From assembly GCA_041623895.1 (NCBI GenBank), contig JBFJVZ010000088.1, forward strand, positions 1 through 20,082: DNA of 20,082 bases. Direction: 5' to 3'. This document shows, one piece after another, positions 1-6,530 of the stretch (within the stretch, counting starts at the first letter, position 1; every line of letters begins with the position of its first letter). A program made the translations under genes and the position numbers. The notes below the pieces were generated by a model. It was given only the letters and a program-made list of their open reading frames with translations. It had not been told where the DNA came from and ran no database searches. The DNA comes from JBFJVZ01 sp041623895 (GTDB lineage: Bacteria; Planctomycetota; Planctomycetia; Pirellulales; Pirellulaceae).

Positions 1-819
1 ATCGAACTGCCCGATGACGTGCGTCTTGGCATCTCGCCCGATCACACGTCTGGCCAACGAACGGCCCATCATTTCAGCGAGTTGCAGCACTCGCGAGCAG
101 CCGGCAAGCTCCAGGATGTCGACCGAAGCAACGTCGGCGGCTGAAGCGACAATTGGGACGTCTTCGGAGACTTCACGCGCCGTAAATGCGACGTTTGTAT
201 TAATAACGTCGGTGCCGACGGTGGCCACGAGCGCTGCCTTGTCGGTGCGCAGCCGCCGATAGGTTTCCGGATCATCCAGGTCGCCAACGACGACTTTTAA
301 GTCCAGATCATGAAGTCGCAAAGCTTCCGTGACATCCGGAGCGAGTATCACGTACGGATATTTGAACTTTGTCAGTTTCTTGATCAAAGCGGCGTCGACC
401 GGGCCGTAATGAGTCAGGATTACGTGGCCCGCAGTATTGGCGGGCAGCTCACGCGGCGCCCGCGCTGCCTCCTGAGCTTGTATCCACGGCGCATAGAAGA
501 ATTGTATGAAGGTAAAGGGCAGTAGAATCAGCATGAACAACGTTCCGCTTAATAACACCACTATCGAAAAGAGCCGGCCCAAGTCCGTGTGAAATGTAAT
601 GTCGCCGAACCCCAGAGTGGACATCACGGTCAACGTCCAATAGATCCCCGTGATCCAACTGTAACGGTGACCTTCCCACGCCATCAGGTAATGAAAGATC
701 ACGCTGTAGACGAGGATCATCCCGAGCAGAAAGAGCACGAACTGAGCAAGCACCCGCAGGTTGCGGCGGCTGGCACGGTTCCGCATAAAATGCAGGTACA
801 GTGTTGTGAATGATTTCAT
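1..819 (-). CDS. Potassium channel protein with RCK (TrkA-N) domain, partial
   Basis: The reading frame is open from an ATG at 819 to the left edge (273 residues, no stop), so the C-terminus is missing. It encodes a short cytoplasmic N-terminus, a membrane helix (about residues 22-48), a pore helix with selectivity filter TLGFGD (68-73, a variant of TVGYGD), a second helix (82-108) and a cytoplasmic Rossmann-like RCK_N domain from about residue 131. This is the layout of two-helix ligand-gated K+ channels such as MthK; four subunits would form the pore in the inner membrane. The nucleotide-binding loop reads HVILTHYGPVD, where GxGxxG is usual, so ligand binding may differ. The last visible residues look like the link to an RCK_C domain. 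GGAG lies 6 bases upstream of the ATG and supports this start. The channel call is firm; ion choice and ligand are inferred. Confidence 0.9.
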   Translation of the reverse strand, partial: MKSFTTLYLHFMRNRASRRNLRVLAQFVLFLLGMILVYSVIFHYLMAWEGHRYSWITGIYWTLTVMSTLGFGDITFHTDLGRLFSIVVLLSGTLFMLILLPFTFIQFFYAPWIQAQEAARAPRELPANTAGHVILTHYGPVDAALIKKLTKFKYPYVILAPDVTEALRLHDLDLKVVVGDLDDPETYRRLRTDKAALVATVGTDVINTNVAFTAREVSEDVPIVASAADVASVDILELAGCSRVLQLAEMMGRSLARRVIGRDAKTHVIGQFD

Positions 820-990
820 TGCATCTCCGACCTTGCAATCAGCATTCTACTCGCCGGCGGAAGCAAAGGAACGGAAGCGCGTTAGAAGAAATCCCGATCG
901 ATTGCGCCGGGCAGAAGGGATCAGGCAGGAATGGCCGTCAGCGGTCCGAAGCGTGCTTCGCACTATCTTTCCGCCTGACCTGTTGCCCCA

Positions 991-1165
991 GCCCGGATGA
1001 TTCACGTAGGCCGGACCGAGGTCGCAATCTGCTGCCGGAACGGCGTAACTGTTATTTGCAGTCATGTGCAAGCTGCGCGGCGCCAACCTTCAAAATCGCG
1101 ACCGAAGTTCGGGCACACAAAGCATTTGCTTGGTCCGGCCTACAAATGTCATGAATAATCCGGGC
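991..1165. repeat. Large inverted repeat with GTAGGCCGGACC arms
   Basis: The left arm at 991-1020 and the right arm at about 1130-1165 are inverted copies. GTAGGCCGGACC (1006-1017) matches GGTCCGGCCTAC (1132-1143) exactly, and GCCCGGAT (991-998) matches ATCCGGGC (1158-1165) exactly; the right arm has about seven extra bases between the two blocks. The interior is about 110 bases with no coding frame of note. A degenerate copy of the same core occurs at 19913-19941. It resembles a REP-like or small non-autonomous element; which of these is unknown. Confidence 0.75.
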
Positions 1166-1219
1166 CAGCGTAATCCACGTTGATTGGTCGATCCCGGTCT
1201 TTTTGGTCAACTACTTCGC

Positions 1220-1302
1220 CCTTCGACATTCCTTGTTCGATATTGGATGTTCTTCTGTTGGGCAGTGAAAACCGCAGAACATCCAACCAGAAATGTCGAA
1301 GG
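1220..1302. repeat. Inverted repeat, second copy at 17596-17641
   Basis: The arms are 1220-1253 and 1276-1302: CCTTCGACATT opens the left arm and AATGTCGAAGG closes the right arm, with GGATGTTCT/AGAACATCC at the inner ends. The left arm carries a 7-base insertion relative to the right. The loop is 22 bases. Read on the minus strand, 1302-1257 aligns without gaps to 17596-17641 with 38 of 46 bases identical, so this is a dispersed element and not only a local hairpin. It ends about 60 bases past the stop of the minus-strand gene at 1362 and could act in transcript termination or stability. Confidence 0.75.
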
Positions 1303-1361
1303 AGAAAGTAAAAACTCCTGTTGCCCCACCAGCGCCCTACACCAAACCGTGCTGGGCAGCG

Positions 1362-1997
1362 TTAATTGCCTCGCGTATCATCCAGATACAACTCGAGCGC
1401 CCGAGACAGCGAGCAGAGGAAAGCCAACTGCGAATTGTTACGATGGGTTTTCAGGATGTACCAGACGACCACGAACAGGCCGACAATCCACAACGTTCCG
1501 GCGATCGCATTGAACCGAACCAGTGCCAGCAGTTCGCTCAAGTCCTCTCCCGTGTAAGTCTTTAAGATCGTCATCCAAATGGTGATCGTGCCCACGATCA
1601 GCGCGGCAAAGCCAAACGGTGATCGATCAAAAACCTTGCGCGGGTGACGATCGCCGCCCAGTCCGTCGATCTCCAGCGTCGTCAAGCGCTGAAAAGTTCT
1701 CAAATCTTCGCGATCATAACAATCAAAGCCGCTCCACAGGGTAACCAGCGTTTGCGCGTCATCGTACAACGCACTTTCAAAACGCTGGTACATCGCCGGT
1801 TGCCCCCGGTCATCCTGATAATGCTCTTCGATCGATCCGCGGATCATGGCGACTTCCGGATCGGCTTTGGAAACGAGCTCTGTTTTCAGTCGCTGACGAG
1901 TCTGGTTTACGAAATTCAAGTAAGCGGCGATCGTCTCGACCCGATCGCGGCGCGGCCGCGCGTCAGAAATGGTCGGCTGGAGCGGTACAGTAGCCAT
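1362..1997 (-). CDS. Two-helix membrane protein of unknown function
   Basis: 211 residues from ATG at 1997 to TAA. The first 125 residues are soluble and charged, with predicted helices (residues 20-42 and 68-110). Two hydrophobic segments follow, about 129-146 and 163-182, with a short loop between them, and a cytoplasmic tail of about 25 residues. This is a soluble domain anchored by a C-terminal hairpin in the inner membrane. I do not recognise a family. The gene lies 50 bases downstream of the creatininase-family gene on the same strand, so they may be co-transcribed. No Shine-Dalgarno sequence is visible before the ATG, which is common in planctomycetes. Composition and length are consistent with a real gene, and no competing frame is credible. 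Confidence 0.7.
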   Translation of the reverse strand: MATVPLQPTISDARPRRDRVETIAAYLNFVNQTRQRLKTELVSKADPEVAMIRGSIEEHYQDDRGQPAMYQRFESALYDDAQTLVTLWSGFDCYDREDLRTFQRLTTLEIDGLGGDRHPRKVFDRSPFGFAALIVGTITIWMTILKTYTGEDLSELLALVRFNAIAGTLWIVGLFVVVWYILKTHRNNSQLAFLCSLSRALELYLDDTRGN

Positions 1998-2047
1998 ATC
2001 GCGAATCGTAGCGAAACAGGCGACATACTCAAAGATCGATCCGGCAG

Positions 2048-2848
2048 CTATTGCTGCTGAAACGGAAACTCCTGATCAAGATCCGACTCGGCTAATTCGA
2101 CCAGAAAGTCTACCAACCGGCGGACAATCACCTGCATGATTTGCTCACCCTTTTCGGCGGTTGCCTGGTGTGGATTGCCGGATCCACAGTTGGTCGTTAG
2201 CAGGTCCCAGCGACGCGTGATTTGGACCCAACCTTGATTCACCGCGTCGAATCGCGTCGGACGCGTCGCGCCTTCATCTGCAGAAAGACTTCCGTCGGCT
2301 TTCTTCTCGACCAGTTGCGGAAAGTAAGCCAAGGCCAGTGATGTCTCCATTTCACCCGCATGATCCTCGGGATGCTCGAAGATCGTCTGATAGACGTCGC
2401 CAATCATCCTGAACCAGTCACAGAGAAAAACCTGGATGTCTTTGCCGGCTAGCGTTCGTAGTAACGGCTTGAAGTCGTTGCCGCCGTGGCTGTTCAGCAA
2501 CAGAATCTTTTCGACGCCCGATTTGCAAAGTGAATCCACGATGTCGGTAATCAACAGGTCCAGCGTTGCCGGATTAACGTTGATCGCCAAGGGCAGGCGA
2601 CGCATGTTGGTTTGCACGCCAAAGGGAATCGTCGGCAACAATGCCACCCCAGCGCCCCGGCCATAAGCCTCCGCGCAGATTCTTTCACCGATGATCGACG
2701 CTTCAAAGATGTCGGTGCCATAAGGCAAGTGCAAGTTATGAGGCTCGGTGGCACCCAGCGGGAGCACAGCCACCTGAATGTCATGCGACTTGATGAATCC
2801 GTAATTGGTCTCAGCAAGCACCCACGGACGATTGGTATCGTTGCTCAT
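2048..2848 (-). CDS. Creatininase-family amidohydrolase
   Basis: 266 residues from ATG at 2848 to TAG. The family consists of cytoplasmic two-metal hydrolases acting on cyclic or linear amides (creatinine amidohydrolase, MftE, FAPy deformylase). Visible signatures are GATEPHNLHLPYGTD (residues 33-46), which aligns with the family GSxEQHGPHLPLxTD and keeps the metal ligands E35, H37 and D46; NSHGGN (119-124, H121); and HAGEMET (163-169, with the ligand glutamate). Length is typical. The substrate cannot be read from the sequence. The frame is open 27 codons further upstream to 2929, but homology begins only after MSND, and the extension would run deep into the divergent promoter region; an AGG 9-11 bases before the 2848 ATG is a weak ribosome site. 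The small membrane protein gene follows 50 bases downstream. Confidence 0.85.
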   Translation of the reverse strand: MSNDTNRPWVLAETNYGFIKSHDIQVAVLPLGATEPHNLHLPYGTDIFEASIIGERICAEAYGRGAGVALLPTIPFGVQTNMRRLPLAINVNPATLDLLITDIVDSLCKSGVEKILLLNSHGGNDFKPLLRTLAGKDIQVFLCDWFRMIGDVYQTIFEHPEDHAGEMETSLALAYFPQLVEKKADGSLSADEGATRPTRFDAVNQGWVQITRRWDLLTTNCGSGNPHQATAEKGEQIMQVIVRRLVDFLVELAESDLDQEFPFQQQ

Positions 2849-2923
2849 GTATGAACCTGATTTGATGGTTTGTGAACGGTGGCGATTGTAAAGGACGGAC
2901 CAAGCCGGTTCACGCGGTGGGCA

Positions 2924-2940
2924 AAGCAATTTGGTTGCTT
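2924..2940. promoter_or_regulatory. Small inverted repeat in divergent promoter region
   Basis: AAGCAA (2924-2929) and TTGCTT (2935-2940) form a perfect 6-bp inverted repeat with a 5-base spacer. It lies in the 244-base gap between the divergent creatininase-family and PilZ genes, where both promoters must be. It could be an operator, but a 6-bp repeat can arise by chance and no clear -35/-10 pair was found next to it. Confidence 0.25.
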
Positions 2941-3092
2941 CAAACCTACAAGTGCAACGACCGTTATGACCAACTCTGCTGTGACCTGCGGTGTGTGGTT
3001 TTTACGCAGACAAACGCGATGTCGGCGGCCAAGCGAAGACGTATGCTACAGTTGATGCTCGGAATCCTGGAATCCTTTCCTGGTTTGTCACG

Positions 3093-3422
3093 ATGTCAGA
3101 CAATCGCCGCAAATACTACCGCCTGGAATACCCAATGACGATGATGCCGTTGATGTGGATCGGCGGGAAAGAATATTTCGTGCCCGAGATTTCTGAGGGC
3201 GGGCTGAGAATTCGCTGTACCGAGCGATATGAATTTGGGGTCGGTGATGAAGTCAGCGGCGAAATCGCATTCACCGAAGAAGATACACTCACTATTTCAG
3301 GAGTCATTCTTCGCCGCGATGGAAAGGATCTGATCATCGCCCCATTGGAAGGCATTTCCTTCAAACGAGTCGTTTCGGAACAGCGACGAATCCTGACCCA
3401 GTGCCCGTCAGTTTCCCACTGA
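3093..3422 (+). CDS. PilZ domain protein (probable c-di-GMP receptor)
   Basis: 109 residues from ATG at 3093 to TGA, essentially a single PilZ domain. The family binds cyclic di-GMP through an N-terminal RxxxR and a (D/N)xSxxG motif. Here RKYYR (residues 6-10) supplies the first, and EISEGG (32-37) supplies the second with glutamate in place of the usual Asp/Asn. Alternating hydrophobic strands (LTISGVILRR and DLIIAPLEGISF) fit the beta barrel. It has no output domain and no membrane segment, so it is probably a cytoplasmic adaptor. The frame continues upstream to an ATG at 2991, but that extension (34 residues) has no domain character and the PilZ fold starts at the RR pair, so I chose 3093. 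The ribosome site is weak. It is followed directly by a likely terminator. Its partner is not evident nearby. Confidence 0.8.
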   Translation: MSDNRRKYYRLEYPMTMMPLMWIGGKEYFVPEISEGGLRIRCTERYEFGVGDEVSGEIAFTEEDTLTISGVILRRDGKDLIIAPLEGISFKRVVSEQRRILTQCPSVSH

Positions 3423-3455
3423 CAAGCGAATGAGATCCCTCGCTTGCACTTTTAT
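3423..3455 (+). terminator. Probable intrinsic terminator after PilZ gene
   Basis: CAAGCGA (3423-3429) and TCGCTTG (3440-3446) form a perfect 7-bp stem with a 10-base loop, beginning at the base after the stop codon and followed by CACTTTTATC. Position and short T run fit a Rho-independent terminator separating the PilZ gene from the BlaI operon. The T run is short, so efficiency is uncertain. Confidence 0.5.
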
Positions 3456-3497
3456 CGCACCAGGAAGAATTTTTTTCTTATTTGCTGGCCCTCCCCC

Positions 3498-3543
3498 TTG
3501 ACTTTACTACCGCGCTCGTAAAACAATACGACAGTTGTCATAA
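3498..3543 (+). promoter_or_regulatory. Promoter with BlaI-type operator
   Basis: TTGACT (3498-3503) and AACAAT (3522-3527) make a sigma70-like -35/-10 pair with an 18-base spacer. Overlapping and just downstream of the -10 is a near-palindrome, ATACGACA-GT-TGTCATAA (3526-3543), with arms matching at 6 of 8 positions around a GACA/TGTC core. BlaI/MecI proteins bind ACA/TGT palindromes over their own promoters, and this one sits at the expected transcription start, 22 bases before the BlaI-family ATG. That the encoded repressor binds here is inferred from position and symmetry. Confidence 0.6.
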
Positions 3544-3564
3544 AATTTTGCTCGGGGAACGCAG

Positions 3565-3981
3565 ATGGCGGCTCGGAAACGTGCGATCAAGCTGACCAGC
3601 GGCGAGGTCGATTTGATGGACTTGCTGTGGCGGCACGGCAAATTGACGCTGGCTCAAGCCCACGAAGCGTTCGGTGCGTCGCGGATCGGCTACACCACGA
3701 TGCAGACGCGATTGAACCGGTTGGTCGACAAGGGATTGGCGATGCGGTCGGGCGATCGGCCTGCTGTTTATGCCGCCAAAGTCGATCGCGAAGCCGTCCA
3801 AGCTGGGCACTTGGATGATGTGCTCAAACGCTTATCGGATGGTAGCGTTGTACCGTTGGTGGCTCATTTGGTTCGCGATCGCAAGATCGATCGCGACGAG
3901 CTAGCTGAATTAAAACGTTTGGTTCAACAAGCCGAACGCGATTTGGACGATTCGGGCCTACGGTCCCAGGAGCGTGAGTGA
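3565..3981 (+). CDS. BlaI/MecI/CopY-family transcriptional repressor
   Basis: 138 residues from ATG at 3565 to TGA. The N-terminal 80 residues form the family winged helix: LTSGEVDLMDLLWRHGKLT opens helix 1, GYTTMQTRLNRLVDKGLA (about 47-64) is the recognition helix region, and RPAVYAAKVDRE is the wing. The rest is the helical dimerisation part, ending in a charged helix. Length is in the usual 120-140 range. Family members are dimers that repress a protease-regulator operon and are cleaved when the cognate M56 sensor is activated. A GGGGA lies 8-12 bases upstream. The gene overlaps the M56 gene by one base (TGATG), a typical blaI-blaR1 arrangement, and has an operator-like palindrome at its promoter. 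Autorepression is inferred. The cleavage site cannot be named from sequence alone. Confidence 0.92.
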   Translation: MAARKRAIKLTSGEVDLMDLLWRHGKLTLAQAHEAFGASRIGYTTMQTRLNRLVDKGLAMRSGDRPAVYAAKVDREAVQAGHLDDVLKRLSDGSVVPLVAHLVRDRKIDRDELAELKRLVQQAERDLDDSGLRSQERE

Positions 3982-6530
3982 TGAACACGAGCGCCGCCCT
4001 GTACTTGTTGGATACGGGCCTTGCCGAATCAATCTTGGCGGCAACGTTGATGATGACGGCTGCTGGTGTGGCGACGGCCTTTCTCCTGTCACGGCTGTCT
4101 GTGCAATCATGGCGGCTGCAGTCGTTTTTGATCGCGGCCGTGCTGTTACAGGGGATCATGTTGATTCGCACGCCGGTGCATTTGGGCTGGATCAAGGCGA
4201 AACCGACATCAAGATTGCCGAGCACCGCTTTGAAATTTACCCCCCCAGTCGATGCCATGGAAATCTCGGTGACCGCGGATTCAGTCGGCCTTGATGATCC
4301 GATCTTGGCCGAGCAATCGGTGGGCGTCTGGGACTCTGCGGCCGTTGTCTTGATCGCCGACATGACTTGGCAAACTTTATTTGGTTCGGTTTGGCTGATC
4401 GGCGTCATTGTCCTTGTCTGTCTGTCAGTTTACGGATATGTCCGCATGGTTCGACTGTCGCGTCGATTGAATCCGGCGGCGGATGCCTGGCAGCGGCAGT
4501 GGCAGAATCTATCGAAGCATCGAGGCAAGCGATGTCGGATGCTGGTTTCCGAATCGGTTGGTCCCATGATGTTGCGACGTCCTGCCGATTACGCTTTCAT
4601 TGTCCCTGAGACTTATTGGAACGACTTGAGTGAGCATCAACGACAAGCTGTGATGCTTCACGAACTCGCACATTTGGAGCGTCACGATGTGTGGCGCCAG
4701 TTATTGGCGCGTCTCGTTGCCACGATCCATTGGTTCAATCCGATCTCCTGGTGGGCCATGCAGCGCTACGAGCAAGCGGCAGAGCTTGCCTGTGACAGTC
4801 GTGTCACGGAGGAGGGTGAGCATCTTTCGGCCGGTTTTGCTGCGGCGTTGGTGCAGCTGGTTCAATGGCACGAACAAAGCGGAACCGAGATTGCGGCCCA
4901 TCGCGGGTTTGGTTTGCAAGCGATGGCGGCGCCCCCTTTGACTTCGCGTGTTTCCAGACTACTTAAACCGAATTCGAGCGGAGATTCCATCATGAAGCGA
5001 GTGATTTTGGCGCTGTTTGCCTTGGCCATCGTCGGTATTTCCTTTGTCCAGATTCGATTGACGGCCGCCGATGAAGATGCGGAATCGGCCGCTCAGAGAG
5101 AGCTTGCCGTGTTACCGGAGGAGCTCAGCGACCGGCTGACAGAAATCGTTCAACAATTGGATCGAGATGACGAAACGACCTCGCGCTTGGCTTCTTTGGC
5201 AGATTCAGCCAGCGGCAGATTGGCGATCGGTGCCTACCTGAACGCGCTGCGTAATCGGGAACTGGAAAGTGCCAGGGCGGACGCGGTGCCACGATTCCTG
5301 GCTCGTTACTTTACCAAGACCGATGACGGAAAGTATCAAACGCGATCGGATCAGCAAGCCGCCTATCTACGTTGGGAGCAAAAGTCAGGACGATTGCAGA
5401 CCGCCTTCGAGCAAACGGGTGTTGCAATGGCGGACATCGCGGCTCGTTTGGACGACAGCAACAACGCTGGCGCATTAATGAAACGATTGCTGAGCGATCC
5501 TCAGGCGCCGGCGGCGCTGCTGCTGTTCGAGATGCAGGGGGGCGGCGATGTGATCACCCAGTACATTTCCAAAGCACTCGGCAACTTCCTGGTGGATCGA
5601 GGCGATGGGGCATTTCAAATCTTGGAATCGAAACGTCGCAACGCCGAGGAGCAAATTGGAAAACTGGAATCCGCCAGCAAGATCCATAAGAAACTGGCTC
5701 GCGAGTTGCCGCTGTTCGCTGATGAACTTGATGCCAGCGACGAACAACACCAAAAGTTTATTCGATACTTGAAGAATCCCGTGATGCCCGCTGTCGTCGC
5801 GGTCGTGCTGACCAAGGAGCATCGCGGAAACCCGGCGATGGCCGTCGAGGAGTTATTCACCAACTTGGAGAAGGCTTCGATCGATACGGCAAACGGATTG
5901 AAAATCACAGAGGCCGAGGTTTGGCAAAAGCTGGAAGAGATCTACGGGTACGTCGATCGCGCCGGTGGGATATTGCCAAAAATCCAAGAACGCCTGGCGG
6001 AGGTTGCGGAGACTTTGTCCCAAGATGATCTGCTGGCCGCCCGCCTGGCCAAACAAATGAGCGAACCGCCGATCGCGGTGATGTTGGCCGCGGAATTGCC
6101 CTACGCCGATGCTGATCCGGGACAAATGCTGCGCGGCCAATTGAGCGAAGTGCTGAACGAATCGGATGACGGCAAACTGTCGATTCGGAAAGAAAAACAG
6201 GAAGATATCAGCAACAAGATGCAGGAGCTATTGCGGGTCTGCCGAGCGATCCGCCGGCATATTCGTACGGTGGATGACGTCCTGTCGATGATCGACGATC
6301 AACAGCTGGTTGCTCGCCTGGGAGATTCCGGACGCTATTTGCTACTGAGCGAGCTCCGCCGCTCCAGTGAGTCCATTCGTCCTGATCCGATTGAATTGAT
6401 GCGCAAAGATCTGTTGGCGACAAACGAGGAAAACAAGCTGCGTGTTCGCGAAGACCGCCGCGAGATCATTCGCCAGATGCTGGAACAAGCCGAAAAAGTC
6501 CGCGATCAGGCAGCTAACGATGACTTCTAA
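3981..6530 (+). CDS. M56 (BlaR1-type) membrane metalloprotease with C-terminal repeat sensor
   Basis: 849 residues from ATG at 3981 (a GTG at 3978 would add one residue; AGGAG 8 bases before the ATG supports 3981). Membrane helices lie at about 14-38, 48-64, 133-154 and 340-357. Between helices 3 and 4 is the cytoplasmic zinc protease: HELAH (227-231), then AAELACD (266-272) with the third ligand. This matches BlaR1/MecR1, which cleave or trigger loss of their BlaI partner. The difference is after helix 4: BlaR1 has a penicillin-binding domain of about 250 residues, whereas here about 490 residues of charged helical sequence follow, without SxxK or KTG motifs in a suitable context. They form about five tandem units near 92 residues each (from residue 393). 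By topology this part is outside the cytoplasm and would be the sensor. Its ligand is unknown. The last 11 bases overlap the next gene. Confidence 0.9.
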   Translation: MNTSAALYLLDTGLAESILAATLMMTAAGVATAFLLSRLSVQSWRLQSFLIAAVLLQGIMLIRTPVHLGWIKAKPTSRLPSTALKFTPPVDAMEISVTADSVGLDDPILAEQSVGVWDSAAVVLIADMTWQTLFGSVWLIGVIVLVCLSVYGYVRMVRLSRRLNPAADAWQRQWQNLSKHRGKRCRMLVSESVGPMMLRRPADYAFIVPETYWNDLSEHQRQAVMLHELAHLERHDVWRQLLARLVATIHWFNPISWWAMQRYEQAAELACDSRVTEEGEHLSAGFAAALVQLVQWHEQSGTEIAAHRGFGLQAMAAPPLTSRVSRLLKPNSSGDSIMKRVILALFALAIVGISFVQIRLTAADEDAESAAQRELAVLPEELSDRLTEIVQQLDRDDETTSRLASLADSASGRLAIGAYLNALRNRELESARADAVPRFLARYFTKTDDGKYQTRSDQQAAYLRWEQKSGRLQTAFEQTGVAMADIAARLDDSNNAGALMKRLLSDPQAPAALLLFEMQGGGDVITQYISKALGNFLVDRGDGAFQILESKRRNAEEQIGKLESASKIHKKLARELPLFADELDASDEQHQKFIRYLKNPVMPAVVAVVLTKEHRGNPAMAVEELFTNLEKASIDTANGLKITEAEVWQKLEEIYGYVDRAGGILPKIQERLAEVAETLSQDDLLAARLAKQMSEPPIAVMLAAELPYADADPGQMLRGQLSEVLNESDDGKLSIRKEKQEDISNKMQELLRVCRAIRRHIRTVDDVLSMIDDQQLVARLGDSGRYLLLSELRRSSESIRPDPIELMRKDLLATNEENKLRVREDRREIIRQMLEQAEKVRDQAANDDF
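5157..6530 (+). repeat. Five tandem ~92-residue protein repeats in the M56 C-terminus
   Basis: Units begin at about residues 393, 490, 583, 679 and 771. Each has an Asp-rich start (LDRDDE, LDDSNN, LDASDE, SQDD, IDDQQ), a hydrophobic helix after about 20 residues (GRLAIGAYL, APAALLLFEM, MPAVVAVVL, IAVMLAAEL, YLLLSEL), then a turn with Asp/Asn-Gly-Lys-like character (DDGKYQTR, GDGAFQI, ANGLKIT, DDGKLSIR, ENKLRVR) and a long amphipathic helix. The turn recurs every 88-96 residues. The last unit lacks its final helix. The repeats are diverged at protein level and are not visible as DNA repeats. Found by eye; no profile was run. Confidence 0.7.

Larger units (their letters stand above)
820..1361. 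other. Non-coding gap with repeat elements
   Basis: 542 bases between the channel start and the next minus-strand gene. The open frames here do not look like protein and have no plausible start signals. The gap holds a large inverted repeat (991-1165) and a second, unrelated inverted repeat (1220-1302), both annotated separately. A short CGAAGC/GCTTCG palindrome sits at 947-960. It must also contain the promoter of the channel gene and the 3' end of the transcript entering from the right, but I could not identify either with confidence. Confidence 0.7.

Noticed and set aside
449..838. Minus-strand frame of 129 codons with a start at 838
   Set aside because: It overlaps the channel gene in another frame; the channel frame has clear membrane helices, a pore filter and a GGAG ribosome site.
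810..1154. Plus-strand frame of 114 codons in the left gap
   Set aside because: Arg/Cys-rich composition with no domain character, no ribosome site, and it runs through the inverted repeat.
3824..4408. Minus-strand frame of 194 codons
   Set aside because: Antisense to the BlaI and M56 genes; composition reflects their codon bias and no family is visible.
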